Assembly (NCBI GenBank): GCA_024233115.1
Contig: JACKQB010000003.1
Location: 558,001-622,000, forward strand
Reading direction: 5' to 3'
DNA: 64,000 nt
Origin: Akkermansiaceae bacterium
Lineage (GTDB): Bacteria; Verrucomicrobiota; Verrucomicrobiia; Verrucomicrobiales; Akkermansiaceae
In this document: positions 43,116 through 52,194 of the stretch, piece by piece
Position numbering within the stretch: position 1 is the first letter of the stretch
Layout: every line of letters starts with the position of its first letter
Made by a program: the position numbers and the translations under genes
The notes under the pieces: generated by a model
Seen by the model: the letters and a program-made list of their open reading frames with translations, nothing else
What the model was told of the DNA's origin: nothing
Database searches by the model: none

Positions 43116-44948
43116 TTACTTGTAGGCCTCGATACTTTTCAGGGTTAGGTAACGGTATTTTTCCGTTTCCATATCGCGGACCTCCATACGGTCGCCTGGC
43201 TTGGCGCCCATGAGGGTCATACCGATTTCAGAGAGGTAGGAAACGATGTTTTCTTCCGCCACGGAGTCCCACGCACCAAGGATGGTGTAGGAAACCGGCT
43301 GGCCTGCGTCATCCTCGAGATGGACGATGGTTCCGATATTCACGCTGGAGGTATCCGCACCTGAGAAGTCGGTGGCCTGCACGTGGGCAAGTTCTTTCTC
43401 CAGCTGGGACTTCCGGCGCATCAGCACAGCCTGCATCTGCTTGGCCGCCTTGAATTCAAAGTTCTCACGCAAGTCACCGTAGGAGCGGGCCACGGCGATC
43501 TCCCTGGTATTCTCGGGAATTTTCACCTTGGCCAACTCATCGAGATCCGCTTCGCGCTTGGCGATACTTTCGTGTGAGGAAATGACCCCCTCGATCTTCT
43601 TCTCGAACTCACCGGTCACCAGATCCTGGGTTTCAGGACGGGCTTTGATCACCCGGGCCATCAATGATTTGCGATCCAGGTCGGTAAAGACCGGGCTAGC
43701 GTAAAGCTTGCGACCAAACTGGCGGGCCTCCGCCTCACCGGCGTCAGCCAGGAGGTCGGCGATGAGTGTTTTATCATTCATCAGCATGGTGCGGAGCCTG
43801 GCGCTCTTGCTTGGGCCGTCGGCGACGTGGTCACGCTCAAGCAGGTTGAGGACCGAGTTACCGACCTCGAAGGTAAACACCTCGGCGGATGATTTTTCGC
43901 GTTCACGGCAGATCCAGATCAGGGCGTCAGGTCCCAGGCTGCGGTTGGCGATCGATTTTCCCAGATGGGAATGAAACTCCTCGTCCGCCCCGTTTTCCTG
44001 GAGATACTTGGCGATCTCGGTGACTCCTCTTGAGCCAACCTCGTCGAACACCTTGAGCATTTCCTCAGGCCATGTCTCCCCAAAGGCACTAGGAAAGCTT
44101 TGGAAAATACTGCGTTGGGTGGCGGCGGAGCGCCCCTTCAGACTACCGACCAGGCGTTCTTGCTCGGTATGAATGACATCGGCCAGGCGGAGGTCGCTAT
44201 CGGCAAGTTCGATACCGGCGAAATGATGGGTAATCTCGTCGCGGGCTACCAGGAACTCGAGCACCAGACTGAGATGCAGCTTGCGTCCCTTGAGGCAGAA
44301 GGCATTGATATCGTCAATGAGGCCCTTGATCTGGGACTGGTCCTCCTCGAAAACCGACAGGTTTTTGCGGATGTTCTCCAGCGCCTTGACCTTGACCTTG
44401 GGGTCGCGTGTATCGGTGAAATCGGCCACCAGTATCTCAGCCGGGCTGAGTGATTCCCCACGGAGGACAAGCGGGTCCGTGCGTTTGCTGGGTACGGAGA
44501 AGATATGGCTTTCGCGCAGTGCCTTTTTGGCTTTTTCCCACCATTTCTTGTAATGTTTTTCGGGGACCACGCTGCCGCAGAGTTCACGATCCAGTTGATC
44601 GAGCATCATGCTGTCACCGTGGCTGGCGAGGGTTCGCTTGACGAGTTCGGCGGGATCGTTGTCGACCAATTCCCGTAATTCCTCGATATTCTCGAGTTTG
44701 CGAGCACTGAAGTGCTCCGGTTCAAGGGGTTCGGTTTTCTGGATGGCAAACTGGAGCGCCATCTCCTGGTCGGGTTGTTTTTCAAAATCGATGACGACTT
44801 TGCCACGTGACAAGTCCCAGCTTTTGACTTTTCCCGCCCCCCAATTTTTATGAGTGCAGAAGTTTCCGGGAGATATTTCTGACAATCTCTCTCCAACGGC
44901 CTGCGGGATTCTTCCCGCCTCTACGAGCTTCGCTACGTCTGGATGCAT
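43116..44948 (-). CDS. greA: Long GreA-type transcript cleavage factor
   Basis: Only the last 150 of 610 residues are a Gre factor: the coiled-coil with its tip ARSYGDLRENFEFKAAKQMQ (acidic D492 and E495 in place for metal coordination in the RNA polymerase channel) and the C-terminal FKBP-like domain (VSYTILGAWDSVAEENIVSYLSEIG). The first 450 residues form a helical extension of unknown function. GreA is normally about 158 residues; Chlamydia carries a comparably long form, so the fusion is probably a PVC trait. The gene symbol reflects the Gre domain, not proven function. Confidence 0.75.
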   Translation of the reverse strand: MHPDVAKLVEAGRIPQAVGERLSEISPGNFCTHKNWGAGKVKSWDLSRGKVVIDFEKQPDQEMALQFAIQKTEPLEPEHFSARKLENIEELRELVDNDPAELVKRTLASHGDSMMLDQLDRELCGSVVPEKHYKKWWEKAKKALRESHIFSVPSKRTDPLVLRGESLSPAEILVADFTDTRDPKVKVKALENIRKNLSVFEEDQSQIKGLIDDINAFCLKGRKLHLSLVLEFLVARDEITHHFAGIELADSDLRLADVIHTEQERLVGSLKGRSAATQRSIFQSFPSAFGETWPEEMLKVFDEVGSRGVTEIAKYLQENGADEEFHSHLGKSIANRSLGPDALIWICREREKSSAEVFTFEVGNSVLNLLERDHVADGPSKSARLRTMLMNDKTLIADLLADAGEAEARQFGRKLYASPVFTDLDRKSLMARVIKARPETQDLVTGEFEKKIEGVISSHESIAKREADLDELAKVKIPENTREIAVARSYGDLRENFEFKAAKQMQAVLMRRKSQLEKELAHVQATDFSGADTSSVNIGTIVHLEDDAGQPVSYTILGAWDSVAEENIVSYLSEIGMTLMGAKPGDRMEVRDMETEKYRYLTLKSIEAYK

Positions 44949-45046
44949 GGCTCCAGCATGGAAAGGCCAAGCCGAAATAGCAACCCTATTCTCTTGTTCT
45001 GATGAATCAAGATTATTATTCTCTATTCGGATCCTGCTTTGGCGGC

Positions 45047-45919
45047 CTACTCACCACCCGCAATCCGCTGTTTGGGGGTCGGGACACGGCGGACGCGGGG
45101 CAATCGGCGGAGCCTGATAGACTCCTCCAATGACCGCTGGAGTATGGGTAAACGGCTGCGCCAGGCGATCGGAACCCGCGAGATGGCCTCGGCATCGCCC
45201 ACCGGACCGTTGTAGGTCTCCACGCCTTGGCTGGTTTCAACGTGCAGCCATGGTTTGCCTTCCCTGAATATCAGGGTGGCCGTGCCATTGTTGTCGCTGA
45301 TGGATGCGGAGCGGTCCTCGTAGCTGATGACACGCATTGGCAGGGCGGGGAAATCGGCGGCATGACCGTTTGAATCCCCCTTTGAGTATCCCCCCTGGGA
45401 AGCCTCTGCCGGGGCGCCGGGAAACGGAGGGGTGATCGCGATGTCACCTGGTTGCATGTGGGCCGGTTTGCTGGCCTGAAGCAGAAGTGTCGCGCTCTTC
45501 TCCACCCCCGAGTGGAAGTAAGAGACAGTGACCTCATCGCCCGGGCGGTGGAGCGCGAGCAGGGTCATCAGTTGGTTTTCATTGATCAACAGCTGGTCAC
45601 CCAATTTCCAGATGACATCCATGGGCTTCAGGCCGGCCACATCGACCGTGCCTCCAGCGGTGACGCTCTGGAGAAGAAAGCCGGTTCCACGCGGCAACCC
45701 GGGGAGCTGGGCGTAGACAGCGGCACCGGGTTTTGCGACGGTGACACCGAGTTGCACAGCCTTGGTTTGCAATGGATTCAGCTGGCCCGGGATGGGGGGG
45801 ACAGGAGCCGTCGACTGGGCGGCCAGGGTAAAAACACTGGCGCACCACACAGCGAATACCTGCCGCCATGGTTTGACGAGGGAAGTGGAATTCATTCGTT
45901 TGTTGGGGTAAAGGCTCAT
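45047..45919 (-). CDS. Secreted PDZ-domain protein in sigma-factor operon
   Basis: The 290-residue protein has an N-terminal signal or anchor (VFAVWCASVFTLAAQST, about residues 23-37), then one PDZ domain (GTGFLLQSVTAGGTVDVAG, then LKPMDVIWKLGDQLLINENQLMTLL), a Pro/Gly linker and a basic C terminus. It starts one base after the stop of the anti-sigma-like gene and lies last in a sigma/anti-sigma-like/PDZ operon. PDZ domains bind exposed peptide ends, so a sensor role in envelope stress is plausible by analogy with DegS/RseP systems; no protease domain is present here. Confidence 0.75.
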   Translation of the reverse strand: MSLYPNKRMNSTSLVKPWRQVFAVWCASVFTLAAQSTAPVPPIPGQLNPLQTKAVQLGVTVAKPGAAVYAQLPGLPRGTGFLLQSVTAGGTVDVAGLKPMDVIWKLGDQLLINENQLMTLLALHRPGDEVTVSYFHSGVEKSATLLLQASKPAHMQPGDIAITPPFPGAPAEASQGGYSKGDSNGHAADFPALPMRVISYEDRSASISDNNGTATLIFREGKPWLHVETSQGVETYNGPVGDAEAISRVPIAWRSRLPILQRSLEESIRLRRLPRVRRVPTPKQRIAGGE

Positions 45920-45920
45920 A

Positions 45921-46421
45921 TTAAAACTCGGTTACGGGGATGGTGACCACTTCCTGGCGAGGTTGGCGAAGTGTGATGACGGTGCCTGTTTCCGGATCGC
46001 GGACCAGTTCTTCGTCGGTAACATGGTAGCGGTAGCGGAAATGGGGAATACTGCCGTCGTCGGGAATAATCAGTCCGTCATCCTCACTCCCGTCGATCCG
46101 GTTGGTGGTTTTTAAAACAACAAGAACCGGGTTATTCCAGGCCTCCGCCGCAGGATGGTTGCTTGCAAGAGATGGGTTTGACGGCGCTTCCCCGGGCTTG
46201 AACATCACCGCTGGCACAGCAAGCAATGCCAGTGCGGCAGTCGCCTTCCATGGCCAGTTGCCCGTTGTGTCGGCCGGGACGCCCCCTGGTTCCACGTCGG
46301 GATGAGGGGTGACCCTCGCGAGTTGATCGATGGTTTCCTCAAGCCTCCCTTGTCCGGCTTCGCTGACGGAAGGTGGAACCAGACGGTTCAGCTTATCTTC
46401 GATGGATTGGAAATTACCCAT
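45921..46421 (-). CDS. Probable anti-sigma factor, single transmembrane helix
   Basis: The 166-residue protein overlaps the sigma factor gene by eight bases. It has a short cytoplasmic N terminus (MGNFQSIEDKLNRLVPPSVS), a transmembrane helix at about 58-72 (WPWKATAALALLAVPAVMF) and a C-terminal extracytoplasmic domain. No zinc-binding HxxxCxxC motif is present, so it is not a ZAS-type anti-sigma factor. The call rests on operon position and topology. Confidence 0.55.
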   Translation of the reverse strand: MGNFQSIEDKLNRLVPPSVSEAGQGRLEETIDQLARVTPHPDVEPGGVPADTTGNWPWKATAALALLAVPAVMFKPGEAPSNPSLASNHPAAEAWNNPVLVVLKTTNRIDGSEDDGLIIPDDGSIPHFRYRYHVTDEELVRDPETGTVITLRQPRQEVVTIPVTEF

Positions 46422-46962
46422 GGCCTTGGTGTTTGAGGATTTCAAGTTTCCGTTCCAGTTGCTCCAGTGCGTAGCGATATCTGGAGGCTGCGGTGTTGGG
46501 GGATATGGCCATGGTCTCGGCGATCTGGCCGAAGGTGAGGCCACCCCATATTTTCAGGGTCACAACCTCGCGAAGCTTCTCGCCCAGGCCGTCGACAGCT
46601 TGGCGCAACATGACTGACTCCTCGTCATCCTCAGCGCTGGTATCGAGCCAGTAGTCCTCACGGTCATGGAGGAAAACAATCGTCTCCTCCTTGCGTTTTT
46701 TCCGCCCCTGTTTCTTGCCGTGGTCCATGGCGACAAAGCGCAGTACGGAATAGGCCAAGGGCAGGTCGGGAGGGGCGTTGTCGCGCTCTTCCTGATAACC
46801 CCAAAGCCGGACCAGGGCATCCTGGATCATATCTTCCGCATCCTCGCGGCACGAACAACGCTGACGGGCGTACATGTAAAGACGTGAGCTGTGCTCCCTG
46901 AGCCAGTCCTTCCATGCAGAGCTGCAATCCAGCCTTGCCTGGTATCCGTCGCTATCGGCCAT
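46414..46962 (-). CDS. ECF-type RNA polymerase sigma factor
   Basis: The 182-residue protein has region 2 (YARQRCSCREDAEDMIQDALVRLWGY) and region 4 (LREVVTLKIWGGLTFGQIAETMAISPNTAASRYRYALEQLERKL). A Glu/Asp-rich linker joins them. It is first in an operon with an anti-sigma-like and a PDZ protein, so it likely responds to an envelope signal. Confidence 0.9.
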   Translation of the reverse strand: MADSDGYQARLDCSSAWKDWLREHSSRLYMYARQRCSCREDAEDMIQDALVRLWGYQEERDNAPPDLPLAYSVLRFVAMDHGKKQGRKKRKEETIVFLHDREDYWLDTSAEDDEESVMLRQAVDGLGEKLREVVTLKIWGGLTFGQIAETMAISPNTAASRYRYALEQLERKLEILKHQGHG

Positions 46963-46988
46963 CTAGTCTAATAATGCCATCAACCGGC

Positions 46989-48368
46989 TTATTTGTCTGT
47001 TATTTTATCCCGCCCTATTATCGCCAGAATCGCGCCATAAACATCCTCTGCCGATCTGATTTCACTATCATGCCGTGCAATCAACACCGGCTGTTCGGAT
47101 ACCGGCACCTTGTCCCTGCCGTGGGAACCTTTGACCAGGCCGGCATCCAGCGGAATCACATCAAGCAGTGCCCGGAAGCCCAGTTTTTTCTTGAGTAAAA
47201 ACGCCGCGATCCTCGCTTTCGGAAACGGGAGTCCGGGATCGAGGAACAGCTCCACTGGATCATATCCTGGCTTGCGGTGGATATCGACACAGCGTGCGAA
47301 GTCTGGGGCCTTGGCATCATCGTTCCAATAATAATAGGTAAACCACGCATCCGCCTCAGCGACGGCGATCAAGTCCCCCGCCCTGTCCGTAGCCACCCCC
47401 TCACCCCACATGCCGGACGGTGTGCGCACCTCTTCCACGCCTTCCAATTGATCCAATAACCCGACGACCTCTGTGCGAATCGACGGATCGTTGATGTAGA
47501 TGTGGGCTACCTGGTGGTCGGCCACCGCAAAGACCCGGCAGCCCCCGCAGTCGAGCGTTTCCAGACCAAGTTCATCCTTCACCTGGATCCAACCACGCCT
47601 GCGGAATTCCCGGTTGAGGTGGATCGCGCGATCCACCCGGGAAATACCATACTCGGAAAGCAGCACCACCTCGACACCATGATTCTGGTAGAAGGAAATC
47701 AAATCGCCTACGATCTGATCAATCGCCGCGAGCTCCGGAACGACCTCTACCGCATCAGGACCGTATTTCTGGAGGCAGTAATCGAGGTGTGGCAGGTAAA
47801 CCAGGTTCAGAGTCGGACGCTCATGGTTTTCGATCCACTTGGCGGACTCCGCGATCCATTGCGACGATGCAATACCCGCCGCCGGTCCCCAGAATGAGGG
47901 AAAGGGAAACTCGCCGAGGTCGGACTTCATCCGCTCGCGCAGATCCATCGGCTGGGTATGGATATCAAACACCTTCCTGCCGTCCGCCGGATACATCGGC
48001 CTCGGGGTCACCGACCAGTCGGCGGTGGAATACATGTTATACCACCAGAACATCTTGGCGCAGGTGGCACCAGGATTTTCCGCGTGGAGCCGATCCCAGA
48101 TCTTCTCTCCCCGCACCAGGTGGTTGCTCTGTTTCCAGAACCTGACCTCGGCGGCTTCGCGGTCATACCACCCGTTGCCGACGATACCGTGCTGGCCCGG
48201 CCCCTTACCGGTCAGGTAGGACGACTGCGCGGTGCACGTCACCGCAGGAAACGCGGGCGGGAACGAGTGGACAGCCGCCGAATCTGCAAACGCCCTGATC
48301 GCCGGTGTATGTGCCCCGATGAGACCTTGGGTAAGGCCTACGACATTGATGACTGCGACGCGGTTCAT
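46989..48368 (-). CDS. Type I phosphodiesterase/nucleotide pyrophosphatase family protein
   Basis: The 459-residue protein of the alkaline phosphatase superfamily starts MNRVAVINVVGLTQG. The nucleophile region FPAVTCTAQSSYLTGKGPGQHGIVGNGW, WWYNMYSTADWSVTPRP, YLPHLDYCLQKYGP and LSEYGISRV are the expected metal- and substrate-site segments. Relative to typical NPP enzymes the first metal Asp is Asn (INVVGLT) and the SDHGM motif is SEYGI; related cytoplasmic families share these changes, so it may be a variant family rather than a dead enzyme. No signal peptide. Substrate unknown. Confidence 0.75.
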   Translation of the reverse strand: MNRVAVINVVGLTQGLIGAHTPAIRAFADSAAVHSFPPAFPAVTCTAQSSYLTGKGPGQHGIVGNGWYDREAAEVRFWKQSNHLVRGEKIWDRLHAENPGATCAKMFWWYNMYSTADWSVTPRPMYPADGRKVFDIHTQPMDLRERMKSDLGEFPFPSFWGPAAGIASSQWIAESAKWIENHERPTLNLVYLPHLDYCLQKYGPDAVEVVPELAAIDQIVGDLISFYQNHGVEVVLLSEYGISRVDRAIHLNREFRRRGWIQVKDELGLETLDCGGCRVFAVADHQVAHIYINDPSIRTEVVGLLDQLEGVEEVRTPSGMWGEGVATDRAGDLIAVAEADAWFTYYYWNDDAKAPDFARCVDIHRKPGYDPVELFLDPGLPFPKARIAAFLLKKKLGFRALLDVIPLDAGLVKGSHGRDKVPVSEQPVLIARHDSEIRSAEDVYGAILAIIGRDKITDK

Positions 48369-48409
48369 TCTCTGGGGTGCGGGTTCCTGACCTTCATAGC
48401 CTTGGCGGC

Positions 48410-48480
48410 GTAGGTTGTAACCCGCGACAGGATATGCACGTTGGTTGCCGCGGGTTGTAAACCCGCGCTCCACACACTAC
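48410..48480. repeat. Second REP-type inverted element, GTAG...CTAC
   Basis: GTAG at 48410 and CTAC at 48477-48480 bracket the element. The right half, read on the minus strand, is GTAGTGTGTGGA followed by a CGCGGGTT/AACCCGCG stem around TAC. The left half repeats GGTTGTAACCCGCG. The TAG stop of gspD is part of the right-hand GTAG. It sits between gspD and the phosphodiesterase and may limit read-through. Confidence 0.6.
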
Positions 48481-50957
48481 CTTCTCGTTGGGTATCGTAT
48501 GGAGGGTCGCTTTGAAGCAGTGGGAATATCGCCTTTGGAGCTCGATTTTTTCCTTGGGGCAGCCGTCCTTGAGCCGGGTTTGGCAGGAAGTACACCATCC
48601 GCAAAATCACGGGTGGCGGGTGCAACATCGTAGCGGCGTTCCATATCGGATTGTGCTTCGTTTTGACTATCTTCGCCATCTACTATTTGCGGCTGTATAA
48701 AAACGAGGAGTTCACGTCGATCTACACTTTTTGTCGTCCGACTGAATAATCTTCCGACCCCCGGAATCCGGCTTAAAACAGGCACTCCATTTTTGGAATT
48801 GCGCTCCGTTTCTGTCACCAAGCCGCCAATCACTACAGTAGCGTTATTTTTCACGGTAACTGTAGTAGTCACGGTTTCAGTACCAATGGAAGGAACTGTT
48901 AAATCACCAACAGTTTGATCCTCACCGACTGTGTCATTGATTAAAGAGATACGGAGAGTCACCTCCTCAGCGGAATTTATTAAAGGAACCACTTCAAATC
49001 GAAGTAGCACATCTCTATACTCGATATTTGTACTTTGCCCAGTGGCACCACTGTTAAACTGGTTAGTTGGCACTGCTATACGTGTTCCTGAGGATATCAC
49101 AGCCTTCCTATTGTTCGCTGTGTAAACCGTCGGCCTTGAAAGAATTTTAAAATCCGATCTTGTTTCAAGAGCTCGTAATACCCCGGTAAAATCATTAATT
49201 CTCCCATAAACATTGAGGCCTCTCACCAGATCACCGGCAGAAGCCGTATTCAAACCTGCATTAGAGAGTAGCTGCCCAAAATCAGGCAAAACGCCTCCAC
49301 CTCCGGTTGAGCCTGCACTATCACGATCTCCGCCTCGACCAATAGCACCGAGACTGACTCCGATATCTGTACCGTTGCCCAGTGAAACTTCACCAAAAAC
49401 GGTAGAAATCATGACCTGTTGGGGACGACCATCCAACTTGTCGATCAGCTCGGTGACGATTCGGATACTTTCTGGTGGGCCCTGAACCAATATGCTGTTA
49501 GCCAGGTTGTCGGCCACAATGAAAGTCTTTCCTACGACAATGGACTCAGGCACATCGCTGACGTTGAACTCCTGAACAGACTCCGCACTAGAAGAACCAT
49601 TTGCAGCTTGTCCTGTTGATCGATTATTCTGTGTAGGTTGACTTCTATTTTGTGTACTTTGCTGGCGGGTGTTTGTCCTGGCACCGCCACCTTGTCCGGT
49701 GCTGCTTGAGGTATTATTCGCCTCGAGCGCGTCTGCCGCCACTTGCAGAAAATCACTGGCGATCATGAAACGCAAATTCTGCTTAATGAATGTATTTTTG
49801 TTCGGCGGGGCATCGAATTCTCGGGCGAGGCCTTCGACAAAAACAATATCCACAGGTCGTCCCATGATAAAGATCTTGTTCAAGCGTGGGCTGGCGACAA
49901 TTTGCACCGGGATATCCTCTCCTGCCGCAGTGGTACTGCCGTCGACGGCTGTCGATGGTGTTGTTTTGACGCCGGGAACGGGAGGCCGATTGTTGGACGA
50001 GGTGCTGGTCCTGCCAGCGGTGGTGACACCAGCCGTGGTTTTGCGCTGCTGCTGGGCGTTCATGATTTCGTTGAGGGTGGCTGCGATTTCCTCGGAGTCC
50101 GCATATTTAAGGGCGACCCATGCCGTACCCACATTGCCCGTCGGTACATCGATGTATTTCTGCTGGTTGATCAGCTTGCGCACGAAGGCTGCTTTACCGG
50201 TGATCAGGACAGCGGATGCATTGGGGACAGGAGCGATTTTCGCCCCGGGATCGAGGCCATGAATACTCTGGGTAAAGGTGCGCACCGCTTCCTCCGGCTT
50301 GATGAAACCTAACTTCATGAAGTAGGAAATGTAGTCGTCCCCTTTCGGGATGTCATTGACATCATCAATGATGCCTTCCAGCTCGGCGGGACCATTGGAA
50401 CCGGTTCCCTGTGCTTTAGGTAATAACTTCACTTCGTTGGCGCCACTTGGGACAAACACAAAACCTTCCATATCCAGAACCTTGACTAACAGGTTCGCCG
50501 CCTCACGGTTGGTCAGTGGCCCGCGTTGATAGAACCTGATTTCCAGATTCTGGGTCGCGGAACTGAGCAGTACGCGTTGACCTGTGTATTTGGTGTATTC
50601 ATCAGCCACGTCCTGGTCATCCCAGTTGCTGCCATCAATCACCTGGCCGGCTTTGGCGGCCATCGCATCGGGCCCTGTCGCGGGTGCTGGCTGGGCGGCC
50701 GGGTTCACAGCAGGATTGACTCCGGGAATAGCGCCTGCGGGCAAACCGGGGATACCCGGGGCCGGAGGCGTTGCAGGATTGGGCACGGCCTCCGGCACCG
50801 GTGGCTTGGGCGAAGGAACCGTGGGCACCTTTGGCTCAACAGGCTTTGCAGCCGGGGTTCCGGCCGGGTTCACAGGGCCGGCCGGAGCGGCGGGTGTCTG
50901 GGCATGCAGCGAAAGAGCCAGGCCCAGGGAGATGAGAACAGGGATAAATAATTTCAT
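48477..50957 (-). CDS. gspD: Type II secretion secretin GspD
   Basis: The 826-residue outer-membrane pore protein begins with a signal peptide (MKLFIPVLISLGLALSLHAQ), then a Pro/Ala-rich linker to about residue 100, N0 (TGQRVLLSSATQNLEIRFYQ), N1-N3 domains with long Gln/Asn/Ser-rich insertions, and the secretin core (FKILSRPTVYTANNRKAVIS to VPVLSRIPGVGRLFSRTTKS, ELLVFIQPQIVDG). The C-terminal 50 residues are Lys/Arg/Ser-rich, like an S-domain that could bind a pilotin. It is the last gene of the gsp operon; its stop lies in a REP-like repeat. Confidence 0.93.
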   Translation of the reverse strand: MKLFIPVLISLGLALSLHAQTPAAPAGPVNPAGTPAAKPVEPKVPTVPSPKPPVPEAVPNPATPPAPGIPGLPAGAIPGVNPAVNPAAQPAPATGPDAMAAKAGQVIDGSNWDDQDVADEYTKYTGQRVLLSSATQNLEIRFYQRGPLTNREAANLLVKVLDMEGFVFVPSGANEVKLLPKAQGTGSNGPAELEGIIDDVNDIPKGDDYISYFMKLGFIKPEEAVRTFTQSIHGLDPGAKIAPVPNASAVLITGKAAFVRKLINQQKYIDVPTGNVGTAWVALKYADSEEIAATLNEIMNAQQQRKTTAGVTTAGRTSTSSNNRPPVPGVKTTPSTAVDGSTTAAGEDIPVQIVASPRLNKIFIMGRPVDIVFVEGLAREFDAPPNKNTFIKQNLRFMIASDFLQVAADALEANNTSSSTGQGGGARTNTRQQSTQNRSQPTQNNRSTGQAANGSSSAESVQEFNVSDVPESIVVGKTFIVADNLANSILVQGPPESIRIVTELIDKLDGRPQQVMISTVFGEVSLGNGTDIGVSLGAIGRGGDRDSAGSTGGGGVLPDFGQLLSNAGLNTASAGDLVRGLNVYGRINDFTGVLRALETRSDFKILSRPTVYTANNRKAVISSGTRIAVPTNQFNSGATGQSTNIEYRDVLLRFEVVPLINSAEEVTLRISLINDTVGEDQTVGDLTVPSIGTETVTTTVTVKNNATVVIGGLVTETERNSKNGVPVLSRIPGVGRLFSRTTKSVDRRELLVFIQPQIVDGEDSQNEAQSDMERRYDVAPATRDFADGVLPAKPGSRTAAPRKKSSSKGDIPTASKRPSIRYPTRR

Positions 50958-50993
50958 ACGTTTTTAGCGTGATTGTCAGGTTTGATGATTCGT

Positions 50994-51548
50994 TTAACGC
51001 CCGGATCTGGGGACGTGGCGGACGCGGGATGTTGGGGCAGAGCTGGACGACCTGCCTGGAATTGGAGGACCACCACGGCTTGATGAGGCAGATGGTTGTG
51101 GGTTGGGAGCCTTGGATGCGACAGATGGACGGACCTTGATAAGTTTCTCATCATAGGTGATCCACCCCGTGAGAGAACCTTTACGGATATGGACTCTGGA
51201 GTTTTCCTCGGATCTGGGGTCCTGTTTCACCTCAAGAAGTTGGAAATCGCCTGCGGAGAAACCAGGGATGAGGCGGATGCGTTCTTTGCGGTCTTTTTTA
51301 TTGATCAGGGTAACTGACCATCCGTTACCGCTGGGCCGGATACTACCAAGCATCCAGTCGCGCTCCAAGGGGGTGGTAACCCCTCCTGGTTGAGTTGGGG
51401 CAGGTTTGATTGTAAACGGAGACCTGTCGATCAAGGTATTGAACTGAGCCAGGTTCGGTTTTTTAGGAGGCGTCGCGGTGGCGATCCCCGCCATGGCAAT
51501 GGAGAGGGCAGAGGTAATCAGCGCCGATTGGAAAAGGGTAAAACGCAT
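50994..51548 (-). CDS. Secreted hypothetical protein of the gsp operon
   Basis: The 184-residue protein has a signal peptide (SALITSALSIAMAGIATATPP, about residues 8-28). The middle contains a small beta domain (LERDWMLGSIRPSGNGWSVT, LINKKDRKERIRLIPGFSAG), and the tail is Pro/Ser/Arg-rich. It lies between gspM and gspD where other genomes carry gspC or pilus-assembly partners, but no HR or PDZ motif is seen, so I do not call it GspC. A periplasmic partner of the secretin is likely from position. Confidence 0.6.
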   Translation of the reverse strand: MRFTLFQSALITSALSIAMAGIATATPPKKPNLAQFNTLIDRSPFTIKPAPTQPGGVTTPLERDWMLGSIRPSGNGWSVTLINKKDRKERIRLIPGFSAGDFQLLEVKQDPRSEENSRVHIRKGSLTGWITYDEKLIKVRPSVASKAPNPQPSASSSRGGPPIPGRSSSSAPTSRVRHVPRSGR

Positions 51549-51639
51549 GGGGAGTAAACTTGATGCTTATAGTGGTAATAACGCCGGTGGGATGGTTTAT
51601 TGTCTGTCTGGGCTTATGGCTCGTTCGGAAACCTGATGA

Positions 51640-52194
51640 TCAATTGGTGGTAACCGCCTCCTCTTCCACTTTGGGGGTAAACCATTGAGTCACCTCGATC
51701 TCGCAGTCAACCCGGGTCGGGTCATCACGCTGGGGCCAGATACGGAGGAATGTGATGGAGCGGCCTTTCTTAGGATCCTGCAAGTCGGTCAGCCATAAAT
51801 AAAGCTCTCTATCCATGGCATTTCCCTGCACCTTGACACGGGCACTGCGGTAAGCTCCCGTCTCCTCGGGATCTTCACGTTGCGGGGTCGGCCGCTTCTT
51901 CATGGTCACCCGGTAGCGGTCGGCGCTTTTCTCAGTGTATGTCGCCAACTCAGCGCCGATTTGTCCATGCGTCCCCTCGACGGGAGGGTTTTCGTTCAGC
52001 CAATTGACATCTTCCGCCTGCGAGTCCCATGCCGAGAGTTCCTTTTCCATTCGTTTAAGGTCCTTCTCCCCTTGCTTGAGCTGGTTCCCCTTCTTCTGCA
52101 TCGCCGTATTGTAGGAGGTGAAGAGAAAAACATTCAAGATGACAAAAGCCGCCCCGAAGAGGATGAAAACCAATTTCTTTTCGCGTGCATTCAT
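51640..52194 (-). CDS. gspM: GspM-like type II secretion protein
   Basis: The 184-residue protein has a short cytoplasmic N terminus (MNAREKKLVFILFG), one transmembrane helix at about 8-27, a coiled-coil (QKKGNQLKQGEKDLKRMEKELSAWD) and a small alpha/beta periplasmic domain. This is the layout of GspM, which pairs with GspL in the inner-membrane platform. It overlaps the end of the GspL-like gene by four bases. Confidence 0.75.
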   Translation of the reverse strand: MNAREKKLVFILFGAAFVILNVFLFTSYNTAMQKKGNQLKQGEKDLKRMEKELSAWDSQAEDVNWLNENPPVEGTHGQIGAELATYTEKSADRYRVTMKKRPTPQREDPEETGAYRSARVKVQGNAMDRELYLWLTDLQDPKKGRSITFLRIWPQRDDPTRVDCEIEVTQWFTPKVEEEAVTTN

